The notes under the pieces: model-generated | Database searches by the model: none | Told to the model about the DNA's origin: nothing | The model's input: the letters and a program-made list of their open reading frames with translations, nothing else | Origin: Dictyocoela muelleri | Lineage: Eukaryota; Microsporidia | Assembly: GCA_016256075.1 (NCBI GenBank) | Contig: SDVU01000592.1 | Location: forward strand, 1-11,976 | DNA length: 11,976 nt | Direction of reading: 5' to 3' | Part shown: positions 1 through 7,531 of the stretch, one piece after another | Layout: every line of letters begins with the position of its first letter | Position numbering within the stretch: position 1 is the stretch's first letter | Program-made: the position numbers and the translations under genes

Positions 1-86
1 AAGGTCATAAGACTATGGTTGGAGACAACTCTCCGGGTTGGCAGCTATGGATGTTGTCAGCATGTAATATATATATAAATCCTTTT
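1..86 (+). repeat. 3' end of composite tRNA-derived SINE-like repeat, cut by window edge
   Basis: This is the 3' part of the repeat family seen complete at 7532-7990 and 3513-3964. The shared core CTCCGGGTTGGCAGCTATGG (31-50) recurs at 7951-7970 and 8583-8602 with at most one change, followed by a block ending GTCAGCATGTAATATATATA. The end is a short (TA)n tail, as in retroposons copied by a LINE-type enzyme. The 5' part lies beyond the left edge of the window. Family membership is seen directly; retroposition is inferred. Confidence 0.6.
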
Positions 87-119
87 AAAGGGGAAATTTC
101 GCAAGAAATAAATCATATT

Positions 120-625
120 TGTAAAAAATTTCGCAAAAAAAATCTTCAAATAAAATTTTACAGAGTCTAAAATAATCTTCGGATAGAAATTACCGAAAAA
201 AATAGAAGTAAAACACTGCTTTTGGTTCTCTCCCGGGTTTCAGCCCCCCTCCCTAAAAAATAGAAAATCGCCATTGACAAGAGGAGAGGTAATGATGCTT
301 ATATGAAATAAGCTCAATTCCTCGAGATAAAACTGTAAATGAAATTATTTTTAGAAACTCTCATATATTCGTCCATACATAAAAATAATTTCATTTACAG
401 TTCTATCTCGAGGAATTGGGCTTATTTGATATAAGCATCATTACTTCTCCTCTTGTGAATGTCGTTTTTATATTTTTTAGGGTGGGTCTGAAACCCGGGT
501 TAGAGCCCTGCTTTTCTCTCTGTTTTATATCCGTCACTTAAAAATTACAACAGATGCTTCTGATATAGACTTAAGCCCACATTAACTCAAAATCGCTGTG
601 CGAGAAGTCGCCTCATGAGTCTATA
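120..625 (+). mobile_element. Ty3/gypsy-like retroelement fossil (RT/RNase H junction region)
   Basis: Short stretches resemble the region where reverse transcriptase passes into RNase H in Ty3/gypsy-type elements, including an ITTDAS-like motif near 545-565 that matches the conserved start of the RNase H domain. A related fossil lies at about 4330-4665, and the two share recognisable DNA (for example ACAGAGTCTA at 162-171 and 4394-4403, and TTAACTCAAAA after the RNase H motif). The piece is broken, with several breaks, and is interrupted by the foldback element at 224-507. No LTRs were recognised. It appears old. The boundaries are approximate. Confidence 0.5.
224..507. mobile_element. Foldback MITE with about 128-bp inverted arms and 8-bp target duplication
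   Basis: Positions 224-353 and 380-507 are inverted copies of each other, roughly 88% alike by eye, separated by a 26-bp loop. The tips read GGTTCTCTCCCGGG and, on the other strand, GGCTCTAACCCGGG. The element is flanked by a perfect 8-bp direct repeat, CTGCTTTT at 216-223 and 508-515, which fixes its ends. No coding capacity is visible, so it is non-autonomous. An 8-bp duplication with GG at the tips would fit a Merlin-type source, and a Merlin transposase relic lies at about 2050-2690, but hAT cannot be excluded. It inserted into the gypsy-like fossil. If transcribed it would form a long double-stranded hairpin. Confidence 0.85.
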
Positions 626-1244
626 ATAAAGAATTTTAATTAACAGATAAAGATTAGGATTATAAATTTCTAATTAAATAAGTTATTTTGTATAAAAACA
701 GTTTAATTATTTGAAAAATTTTATGTTTAACCTCAATCATATGCTAAATTTCGTTATTTAGCAGATTTTATGGTGAGATATTGCGATTTTTTCGAGGCGA
801 TACCTTTCGATGTTTTTGATAATTTTGCGAACTCTCACACACAAATTATAAAAAATTACAAATTATCGATAGGTGTTCAAATATTTTTTTAAATAATAAA
901 AAAAATATTTTATAATAACATATTACTTATTTATTAATATAATTTACACCTATCTGTTAAAGAAAAGGCAAATAGGAAAAGGCCAATGACGTTTTCCATT
1001 TTTTTACGGCGTTTTTTTAAAAAAATATTGAACTATTTAAATTTTTTTTGAATCACATAATGGTTTAGAAAATATAATTCTCGAGGAATCTAAATTTAAT
1101 TTGGATTAATATTTCCAAACATGTATATATTTATTAATATTTTCATGTATTTCTGAAAAATGTCGCAATTTCATTCGACAAAATAAAAAACTCATATAGA
1201 GATTTTAGATCAGGCTTATTTCCCTCCAAGGGGGAAATGATACT
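626..1244. other. AT-rich stretch without recognisable gene
   Basis: No coding signal was recognised on either strand. It contains a small hairpin (GCTAAAT/ATTTAGC around 742-761), the short inverted repeat listed at 863-960, and a small palindromic block around 1220-1240 (TTTCCCTCCAAGGGGGAAA) just outside the Merlin-like element. Confidence 0.5.
863..960. repeat. Short inverted repeat, possible tiny MITE
   Basis: GATAGGTGTT near 868-877 is mirrored by ACACCTATCTGTTAA near 946-960, with weaker pairing extending inward, giving a unit of about 98 bp with an AT-rich core. No target duplication was found, so this may be a MITE remnant or a chance palindrome in AT-rich DNA. Confidence 0.3.
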
Positions 1245-1266
1245 GATAAAAATTAATGATTTAGGA

Positions 1267-1787
1267 CAGTGTTTCTTTACCTGGGCGATTATTGTTTTTA
1301 AGGGGGGCGAAAAAAAATAACAAACGAAAAAAATAAAGGTATAAAAACAATTGGACATTTTTATTTTTGGCATCTAAAATAACAAATTTATGAATATTTT
1401 TTTTAATTACATTTGTTGATTTAATAGCATAAGGAATAGAAATTAAAATCCATAACATTAAATAACTATTGATTTTATAAACTTAAAACTAACAATCCTT
1501 CTATTATGTAGTAATGTGATTAACCAATAAATTTAAATAATGTTTTTATTTCAAGCGTGTTTAGAATTTTTGTTAATTATTTTGTTACTTTGTGAAGAAT
1601 TTTTATCTTAGAAATGTAAATTTTAAAAAAAAATTAAAAAAATTTACCTTAGTTTGTCTATGTTTTTATTTCCACTGACATAAATTTTATAGAGGGGGGG
1701 GCGATTTTTAAAAAAAGTCATAGGGGGGGGGGTTAAAAAAAGTCATAGGGGAAATAGTCACAAATCAAAAAAAGTTTAGAAACACTG
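1267..1787. mobile_element. hAT-type MITE with perfect 8-bp target duplication
   Basis: The ends are CAGTGTTTCT (1267-1276) and AGAAACACTG (1778-1787), a perfect 10-bp terminal inverted repeat of classic hAT form. They are flanked by ATTTAGGA at 1259-1266 and 1788-1795, an exact 8-bp duplication as hAT transposases make. The 521-bp body is AT-rich with G-runs near both ends and an internal direct repeat (TTAAAAAAAGTCATAGGGG type, around 1700-1750). I see no transposase, so it needed one supplied elsewhere. It landed inside the left inverted repeat of the Merlin-like element, so it is the younger of the two. Confidence 0.88.
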
Positions 1788-2049
1788 ATTTAGGATATCA
1801 TTTTCCTCCTGATGGAGTGAAATGTGACTTATAAGAATAAGAAATTTTATACCCTAAAGTTAACGTTTTACAGTTGGGGGAATCAACGTACGTTTTGAGC
1901 ACAGAAGCCTTCATTGGTGTTTTTGTGCGCGATACATGATCTGAAATTCTAAAATCTGTCCACTTTGAAATCTGTCGATTAGGCTCATTCCTTATACTCG
2001 GAATATTGACGAGAAGGGCTGGTGATGCTTTACTAAAGGTTGCCGGAAT

Positions 2050-2690
2050 TTTAAAAAATACTCAGCATAAAATAGGTTCGTTTTTTGCGCAATTACAAAG
2101 TGCTTAAAGATTTTAGTGTGAATTATAATCAAATTCGCATCTGGAACCCTCCAGCGTCTCATTAAAAATGCATTCACAGTTAATAGAAAGTTGCTGGATA
2201 AGGTTATTAATATTAAGAATCTAATATCAAGAAATTGCTTTTACAACTTCTAAAACAATCCTATGAGTGGGTCTTTAAATTTGGTCTAAATTGAGAGAGA
2301 ATGTTGAATTATAAATGCAAAAGCCATAAAGAGTATTCCCCCTCTAATAAAACAGAAGCCCTTTGTATAGTTGAAGTGGGACAGCAAATCTCCGGGACAT
2401 TTACCAAAGTCATAAAAAAAAAGAAAAATATAATTCCTCAGATTGTGAAAAACGTGGTTCATGGGTCTACAATATAGACAGACTAATATCCAACAAACAA
2501 GTGTTTGTCTGAGATTGCTTATATTTATGACATGGTATGTCATAAATATGAATTTAAAAATTCATTGACCGGATCAGATACCCAATCGGCAGAATCTCTT
2601 CGATAATATAATAATGCAAAGAAAAGAGCGACGAAAGTGGTGTTGGCGGCATTAATACAAGAATTTTCAAATTTATTTTGGTTAAATTTA
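2050..2690 (+). pseudogene. Merlin (IS1016/ISXO2-like, DDE) transposase pseudogene
   Basis: Pieces in more than one plus-strand frame match the Merlin/ISXO2 transposase family. Around 2350-2470 a segment with ALCIVEVGQQISGTF and then HGSTI.TD resembles the family's ALCIVEV...STI.TDE block containing the second catalytic Asp. Around 2530-2690 a segment with HKYEFKNSLTG, TQSAES and a C-terminal EFSNLFW resembles the block holding the catalytic Glu and the C-terminus. A weak zinc-ribbon-like piece lies near 2120-2175. The first catalytic Asp block cannot be found and seems lost by deletion between about 2180 and 2330. There are several in-frame stops (for example after TQSAESLR) and frame changes. 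The span is shorter than the usual 250-330 residues, so this is a non-functional relic. Confidence 0.65.
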
Positions 2691-2852
2691 ATAATAAGGA
2701 TTAAGAGTTAGTTGTTTTTTTTTGAATTTAAGTAAATTATAATTAGTTTTGAATTTTTTTCTTTTCTTTATTTTTATTATAATTAATACCTGTAAGGGAT
2801 GAAATAAGACCGATCGCCTCAGGGGGAATGGGACTGATTAATATTTTTATCG

Positions 2853-3143
2853 TGGTCAATTTTTAGAGTATTTTTGCAACAATTTCATTTATTGTGAAAA
2901 AGTCTGTTACATGAAATGTAAATATATTTGAACGTTTATAAGAGTATATTGCTAATGTTCGACAAAAAAAATAATTAGGAAGTGTATCATCGTCAGTAAA
3001 CTCGGAAGAAAAAATCAAAGTATACTAAAGAAGATTGATGTTAAATATGTGAATAAAAGAATAATTCATAATAAATAAATAATTAATTAAAAAAAGAAAA
3101 ATTTGATTTAAGGAAAAATCAAATTAATGTTCCTGTGTATTTT
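2853..3143. other. AT-rich spacer without recognisable gene
   Basis: No ORF, RNA gene or repeat-end signature was recognised. It separates the Merlin-like element from the next inverted-repeat element. Confidence 0.4.
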
Positions 3144-3393
3144 GGTTAATCTTCGGTTTTGAGATTGAACGTCAGGTTGAAAAAAATCAGAAAAAAGAAC
3201 AAAGAAATTATTATAAAAAGGGTTAAAAAGATGACGAAGCGTTAAGATTTTTGTATTTTCTCAAATGGATCGATTAGGTATTTATACAAAGTTGGTTTAA
3301 ATAACTCTTTTCATATTCCCATACTATCCCGGGTGTTTATTTTTTTTCAAAACTGACGTTATATATCAAAACCGACGATTATTCAGATTAACC
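3144..3393. mobile_element. Inverted-repeat element (MITE-like), about 250 bp
   Basis: The left end (3144-3187: GGTTAATC, CGGTTTTGA, AACGTCAG, TTGAAAAAAA in order) is repeated in inverted order at the right end (3342-3393: TTTTTTTCAA, CTGACGTT, TCAAAACCG, GATTAACC), with a few small gaps. No coding potential lies in the roughly 150-bp core. No clear target duplication is visible, so the family is unknown. The arms have diverged noticeably, so it looks old. Confidence 0.6.
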
Positions 3394-3454
3394 GAGTTTT
3401 CAAATTATCTTTATCACAATTATTTAGATTTCTTTTAAAAAATAGCGCAAATAT

Positions 3455-3512
3455 TCGAAGTATATATAAAATAAAGCTGGAATTAGATTTAATTTTGTCT
3501 TTTATAAAATTT
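3455..3512. repeat. 58-bp direct repeat, left copy (flank of retroposon)
   Basis: This 58-bp segment matches 3965-4022 at about 51 of 59 aligned positions, with two single-base gaps. The two copies abut the two ends of the minus-strand retroposon at 3513-3964 with no spare bases, as expected for a target-site duplication. The length is extreme for one, and the divergence suggests an old insertion. Confidence 0.7.
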
Positions 3513-3964
3513 CATATTATATTACATTATGACAAAATCAATAATTGCCTGCACAGAATGTTATCTAATATAATAGCTTTTAGTCTTCTGGATCTTTGTG
3601 TTCAACTAATACGTCACTATTAAGCTAACTATTAGCAAACTGTATACGCATTTTTATTTTATCATTGACTAACAGAATGTAGGTAATAAGGTTCTTTTTA
3701 TTAATTTTTATTTTTCGTTACTTATTTTACCGAAACGGGTCGTCGCGCTTCATCACACTTAGAAAAGTAATTTATGGTATTTCCTATTAGACAGAGTCTT
3801 AATCAGATATACCCCACTGAAAAACTGTATACACTCTTTAATTTTATAGTTTTTTAACGCTTAATGCCATTCCCTAATTATTATTAAATGACGTCAGAGG
3901 ATTAGAACCTCGATTCTTTAATGATCCTTCAAGAGTTTTAATCTCCAAGCTATCTGGCTACATA
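3513..3964 (-). mobile_element. Composite tRNA-derived SINE-like retroposon, full-length copy
   Basis: Read on the minus strand this 452-bp unit aligns end to end with 7532-7990. Order from its 5' end: a tRNA-like A-box region (CCAGATAGCTTGGAGAT), a B box GGTTCTAATCC that differs from the Pol III consensus GGTTCGANTCC at one site and sits in a GAGG/CCTC T-arm-like stem, then TGACGTCA, then GGGAATGGCATTAAGCG. Next come TATACAG, a second tRNA-like block (GGTATATCTGATTAAGAC), a paired region (GGTAATAAG at 3682-3690 with CTTATT at 3721-3726), TATACAG again, a third block (TAGCTTAATAGTGACGTATTA) and a short TA-rich tail at 3513-3530. No ORF is present, as expected for a SINE relying on an outside reverse transcriptase. 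It is flanked by 58-bp direct repeats. The Pol III origin is inferred from the boxes. Confidence 0.65.
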
Positions 3965-4022
3965 TCAGAAGTTTATATAAAATAAATCTGAAACTAGATT
4001 TAATCTCGTTTTTATAAAATTT
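3965..4022. repeat. 58-bp direct repeat, right copy (flank of retroposon)
   Basis: This is the partner of 3455-3512; see that entry for the alignment. Together they bracket the retroposon exactly. The match stops at 4022, so the pair is not part of a longer duplicated tract. Confidence 0.7.
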
Positions 4023-4329
4023 ATAATTTGCTTTTAAATTAAACTTATTTTTTAATTTAATTAATTATAAAAATTTTCATTTTTTTCCCGTTAACTTCTG
4101 GAAAACGACTCTCTATTTTTCTATTCTGCCAGTTTGCGAACAATTAACTCAGATTTGTTTAAAAAAAAGAAATTTTAAATTGCCGATATGGGTTAAAAAA
4201 TAAATTTTTTAGAAAATTAAACCTTAATTTGATAAAAAAAATCTTAGTTATATTAAAAATTATAATTTTTACGCCTATCGGGTAATAAAAATTCTTTTTA
4301 AAAAAAATTTCACACGGGTTCATGCAAAA
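4023..4329. other. AT-rich stretch without recognisable gene
   Basis: No gene, repeat end or RNA signature was recognised. It may contain further diverged upstream parts of the gypsy-like fossil that follows, but nothing here could be matched to a domain. Confidence 0.35.
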
Positions 4330-4665
4330 TCCTCCTAAAAACAGCGCAAGAACTCCCCAAAGCGAGTTATCGCGTACTTTTTTTAACAGAATTATACAGA
4401 GTCTACAACTGTTGTTACAAAAAAAGTATAAAAAAAATAAAATTAAAACATTAGTTGCTAACTCTATTATAATGATCTCTTAGAAATTACAACTGAGGCT
4501 TCTTCTTATAAGCTTGGGCTCTATATTAACTCAAAAATAAAATCTTATTTTTGAATTTTATCTATAAATTATCAAAATCAGAAATTAAATATACTGCTAT
4601 GAAAAAAATTATTTTAGCAATCATTAAAACACATCAACATTTTAAAAAACTATTTTTAATGTATA
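4330..4665 (+). mobile_element. Ty3/gypsy-like retroelement fossil (RNase H region)
   Basis: Two stretches resemble the RNase H domain of Ty3/gypsy-type elements: an EITTEAS-like start (about 4486-4510) and a later KYTAMKKIILAIIKTHQHFK-like segment (about 4585-4650), which matches the conserved helix before the end of the domain. It shares DNA similarity with the fossil at 120-625, so both derive from one family. It is broken, incomplete at both sides, without recognised LTRs, and old. A retroposon 3' end abuts its right side. Confidence 0.55.
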
Positions 4666-4795
4666 TAGATATTAAATACTTACAATAATCATAATTGCCA
4701 ACCCGTAAACTTGTTTCAAACCATAGTATTAGTTTATTTGTTTCTTAGTGTTATTAATACCTCACTACCATGCTACCAGAGACATAGCTGGTTTC
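4660..4795 (-). repeat. 3' part of the composite SINE-like retroposon, diverged
   Basis: The minus strand reads, in order, CTGGTAGCATGGTAGTGAGG (the third tRNA-like block of the family), TATTAATAACACTAAG, ACTATGGTTTGAAACAAG, ACGGGTTGGCAATTATG and a TA-rich tail. Each has a counterpart in the copies at 1-86 and 7870-7990. The ACTATGGTT variant is shared specifically with the copy at 1-86. The 5' part is missing or too diverged to align, with only weak similarity continuing to about 4860. It is the most diverged copy in the window, hence probably the oldest. Confidence 0.6.
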
Positions 4796-5098
4796 TGCTA
4801 CACTCAAGTTACTTAGGTGTTAAAAGGAGGACTGATTTTTTTTATTGTTAAAAAACCAGTTGAACGACTACATTGTAGGAATATAAAACTATGAATTAAT
4901 CAAAAATGACCTCTCTAATCGAGATTTGGGAAAATTAGGTGATTATTAAATTAAATTTTAAGATTTATGTTTTATTTGAATATTATTCAAAATAATTTAT
5001 ATATGCTATTTAGTCAATATGTTTTAAAATAATTTTTAAAAAAACCCTTTTTCTATAACCCATAGCTTTAGCCTAAAAAAATTTAAGAAAGATTGTCT
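4796..5098. other. AT-rich spacer without recognisable gene
   Basis: Nothing firm was recognised. The first 60-70 bases may be the eroded continuation of the retroposon copy at 4660-4795. Confidence 0.35.
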
Positions 5099-5905
5099 GG
5101 GTCTTGTTCGGTATTATGCCCACCACTAAGGTAGCTAGCTACCTTGGATTTGATTTTTTATTTTTTTTTAATTTTTAACCCTTAATGGTTTGAAAAAATA
5201 AAAATTAATTATTAAAAAAATTTATTAAATAAAAATATTTATAAATTATTTATCTAATTGAAAAAAAAATATTTTAATTAAATTTTATCAAAATTAAATT
5301 AAAAACAGTGTTAAAAACTTCATATCAATAAATAATATTAGATTTATTTAAAAATTTTCAATAATTATTTAAAGAATATCTCAGAAATATCCTTAACATT
5401 GTGGATCTGGTCAAATTTTCCCATTAATAAATTAAGCAACAAATATTGAAATTTAAAACAATAATTAAAATCGAATTTTAAATAAATTATAATCAAATTT
5501 TAGTAAATTGTAATCAAATTTAATATTTTTTCAGAATAAGAATTACCATTGTGATAATAATAATAACATATTTCAATCATACGCTTTTTTTGTTTCTTTT
5601 CAAAAGTATTAAAAGGCCTGAATATCAAAATTTTTTTATTTATAAAAGTAACCTGCGTTGGTAATCATTAATTTTCACAATTAATTTTTAACATAACTCT
5701 GATCCAGTCTCAAATTACTCACCCCGGGGATCTGGGGATTATATCCGGGATTTCTATGTTCAATACATTTTTAAACTTTCATGATAAAATAAAATTTTTA
5801 TCCATATGGGCTACCTTTTTATAAAAAAATTTTGCTTTTTTTGGTATTATGACCACATTTATTTTTTGAAAAAATTTATGGTGGGCATAATACCCAACAA
5901 GCCCC
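5099..5905. mobile_element. About 0.8-kb MITE-like element with 30-bp terminal inverted repeats
   Basis: The left end GGGTCTTGTTCGGTATTATG followed by CCCACCACTAA (5099-5129) is mirrored at the right end, where the minus strand reads GGGCTTGTTGGGTATTATG then CCCACCATAAA (5876-5904). A third, inward copy (GGTATTATGACCACATTTA, 5840-5858) pairs with the right end as a hairpin. An 18-bp perfect palindrome, AAGGTAGCTAGCTACCTT, follows the left end (5128-5145). No protein is encoded in the very AT-rich interior. No target duplication could be confirmed. The family is unassigned. Confidence 0.65.
5840..5893. repeat. Subterminal hairpin of the 5099-5905 element
   Basis: GGTATTATG at 5840-5848 and CATAATACC at 5885-5893 are exact inverted copies, and pairing extends inward (ACCACATTTA with TTTATGGTGG, imperfect), so about 19-bp arms surround a short A/T loop. 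Such a subterminal copy may be a transposase-binding site or a remnant of a rearranged end. Confidence 0.6.
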
Positions 5906-6136
5906 GAATTAGCAGGTTTTTTTTGAAAGATGCCTACAACTAAGGTTCTCCGTCTCCCCTTTTAGCAAAATTTTTAATATTTTTTTAAAATAAAATTTAA
6001 ATTTAATATTAAATAATTTAAATAATATTTGTTGCATGCGAAAACGACACTCATGTGAAAACGACGCAATTCAATTAAAAGCAATAATTTAAAAATTTTC
6101 ATTTTTATTCTATTGTTTTTTATATAAACCACATAA

Positions 6137-6226
6137 ATGCAAAAATAACACGCTTTTAATTCATTAAGACATGCCAAAACAACACGTCTTAATATTTTTT
6201 TTAAAAAAATGCCGACCCCTTCATGA
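6137..6226 (+). repeat. Left terminal inverted repeat of the integrase element
   Basis: It matches the reverse complement of 7434-7525 over its whole length, ending at TCATGA (6221-6226). It contains two direct copies of a 16-17-bp motif of the form ATGC-AAAACAACACG (6137-6153 and 6170-6186). Two further copies with GAAAACGAC-type cores lie outside it at 6034-6050 and 6052-6068. These spaced copies look like transposase-binding sites. Confidence 0.8.
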
Positions 6227-6280
6227 CTAAAATTATAAACATCAGCAGTGAGGGTGAGAAGCTGTTAATAGCCTTTTTTT

Positions 6281-7404
6281 ATGCTATGTTTGGTACCAAC
6301 ATTTTTGGAAAGATATAAGAGAAAAGATTTCATAAAAAAATGTTGTAATTTTCTTTACAGTGATAATATACTTTATATAAAAACAGCCACAGGGCATAAA
6401 GAACATATTTGTTGTTTTGATATTTGTTTTGATATAATAAAAACCCCACATTTACTTGGTCATTTATGTGTCAACAAATTAGAAAAAAATTATCTGAAAA
6501 TTATCTGGAAATAGGGCGCAAAGAAGTATTGTAATTTGTAAAAAATTGCAAAGGGTGCAAAAAACAAAGTTAGACAACAATAAAAAAGAATGTGTAGTCA
6601 GTTAAGATAACGGAAATACATGACAGGGTAATGGGTGATTTAATTGACCTGCATAGCTATAAACAGTATAATGATGAATATATTTATATTTTTTTTCTCT
6701 AATTGATTGTTTTAGTAGATTTGCACTTTGCTATGCTATTTGTGAAAGAAATGCAGCAACAATTAAAAATATACTAAAAAATCTATTTTATAATAAAAGA
6801 CCATGGATGTATTTCCATACAGACAATGGCCGGGAATTCGTTAATAAAGAAGTAGAATCTGTCTGTGAAATGTTTAAAGTTAAAATAGTACATAAGAGGA
6901 CTCAATATCCACAGAGTCGGGGCCAAATTGAACGATTTAACCAAACCTTGAAAGCAAATTGGTCAAGGCTCTCTAAAATGATTCTAAAAATTGGGTTTAC
7001 TTATATGATGATATATTCTCCCAATATAATAATACTAACCATCGTGAACGAAAGAAAAACCATTTCTTTTATTTAGAAACTAAGAAATCAATGAATCAGG
7101 CGTTGAGTATATGAATGATCAGGGTGTTATTAGATATAATTGTGCAAAGAAAAATTGGTATTATATTCTAAAAAATATGAAGTCGATGCTTGTTTTATGA
7201 GGACAAATTGTTCGTCGGAGATTTCGTAAGAATCGCTAAAGATTTTGAAATAACATGTCCACAAGACGTATGCCACTTGAGAGCATTTACTCAAATAAAA
7301 AATATCGAGTAGTTGCAATTGAAAATGATGTTTTTATTGTTCAAGATGAAAATGGTATCGTTAAAAATATCAATGAGTTAGAGTTAATAAATTTGATTAA
7401 TTAA
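6281..7404 (+). pseudogene. Broken rve integrase/transposase gene (fossil)
   Basis: Recognisable parts in order are an HLLGH...NKLEKN segment near 6450-6500, typical of the H2C2 zinc-binding region ahead of integrase cores, and an integrase core segment at about 6800-6960 with HTDNGREF (containing the second catalytic Asp) and YPQSRGQIERFNQTLK (containing the catalytic Glu). A C-terminal segment near 7310-7404 ends in ELINLIN just before the right TIR. Integrases of this type cut and join DNA ends with two metal ions held by a D-D-E triad. The gene is broken, with several breaks, and is not functional. The core resembles the KRBA2/Ginger-like group; gypsy or Polinton integrases are alternatives. 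Confidence 0.7.
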
Positions 7405-7433
7405 AAGGATTTTTTTTTAATTTTTAATTTTAA

Positions 7434-7525
7434 TCATGAAGGGGTCGACATTTTTTTTAAAAAAATATTAAGGCGTGTTGTTTTGGCATGGCTTAATGAA
7501 TCAAAAGCGTGTTGTTTTCGCATGC
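7434..7525 (-). repeat. Right terminal inverted repeat of the integrase element
   Basis: This is the inverted partner of 6137-6226. On the minus strand it starts GCATGCGAAAACAACACGC and has a second copy of the motif (GCCATGCCAAAACAACACGC) about 30 bp further in. The tip abuts the 5' end of the retroposon at about 7532. Confidence 0.8.
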
Positions 7526-7531
7526 AGGGGG

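Larger units (their letters stand above)
1245..2852 (+). mobile_element. Degenerate Merlin/IS1016-type DNA transposon, interrupted by a hAT MITE
   Basis: A broken Merlin-type transposase reading frame (about 2050-2690) sits between imperfect inverted repeats. The right end (about 2790-2852), read on the minus strand, is similar to the left end, which is split: about 1245-1266 continues at 1796-1850 once the hAT MITE at 1267-1787 and one copy of its 8-bp duplication are set aside. Shared pieces are GATAAAAA-TTAAT at the outside and TCATT-CCTCCTGA-GG further in. Terminal positions are approximate and no target duplication was identified. The element is dead and old. Merlin elements are established in several microsporidia, which supports the assignment. 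Confidence 0.55.
6034..7525 (+). mobile_element. TIR element with rve-type integrase (Ginger/KRBA2-like kin), fossil
   Basis: Terminal inverted repeats of about 90 bp (6137-6226 and 7434-7525) enclose remains of a single gene for an integrase of the retroviral/gypsy/Polinton/Ginger kind. The small size (about 1.4 kb), long TIRs and single gene suit a cut-and-paste Ginger-like element more than a Polinton, but the family is not certain. The left side carries an extra outer segment (6034-6136) with two more copies of the terminal motif. No target duplication is visible. The gene is broken with several breaks. The TIRs remain about 90% alike, so the element is probably younger than most others here. 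Confidence 0.65.

Noticed and set aside
224-507. LTR or microRNA precursor
   Set aside because: The arms are inverted, not direct, and the exact 8-bp flanking duplication shows a DNA-transposon type insertion.
1081-1091. CTCGAGGAAT shared with the foldback element arm (about 406-416)
   Set aside because: Only about 10 bases match with no extension, so common ancestry cannot be supported.
1143-1458. Minus-strand ORFs of 76 and 65 codons
   Set aside because: They run across the hAT MITE end and its target duplication, so they are chance frames in transposon DNA.
1992-2543. Minus-strand ORFs of 61 and 85 codons
   Set aside because: They lie antisense to the Merlin transposase relic, whose plus-strand pieces match a known family; the minus frames match nothing.
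5974-6177. Minus-strand 67-codon ORF
   Set aside because: It lies in the terminal repeats of the integrase element and has no recognisable domain.
7130-7318. Minus-strand 62-codon ORF
   Set aside because: It is antisense to the integrase fossil.
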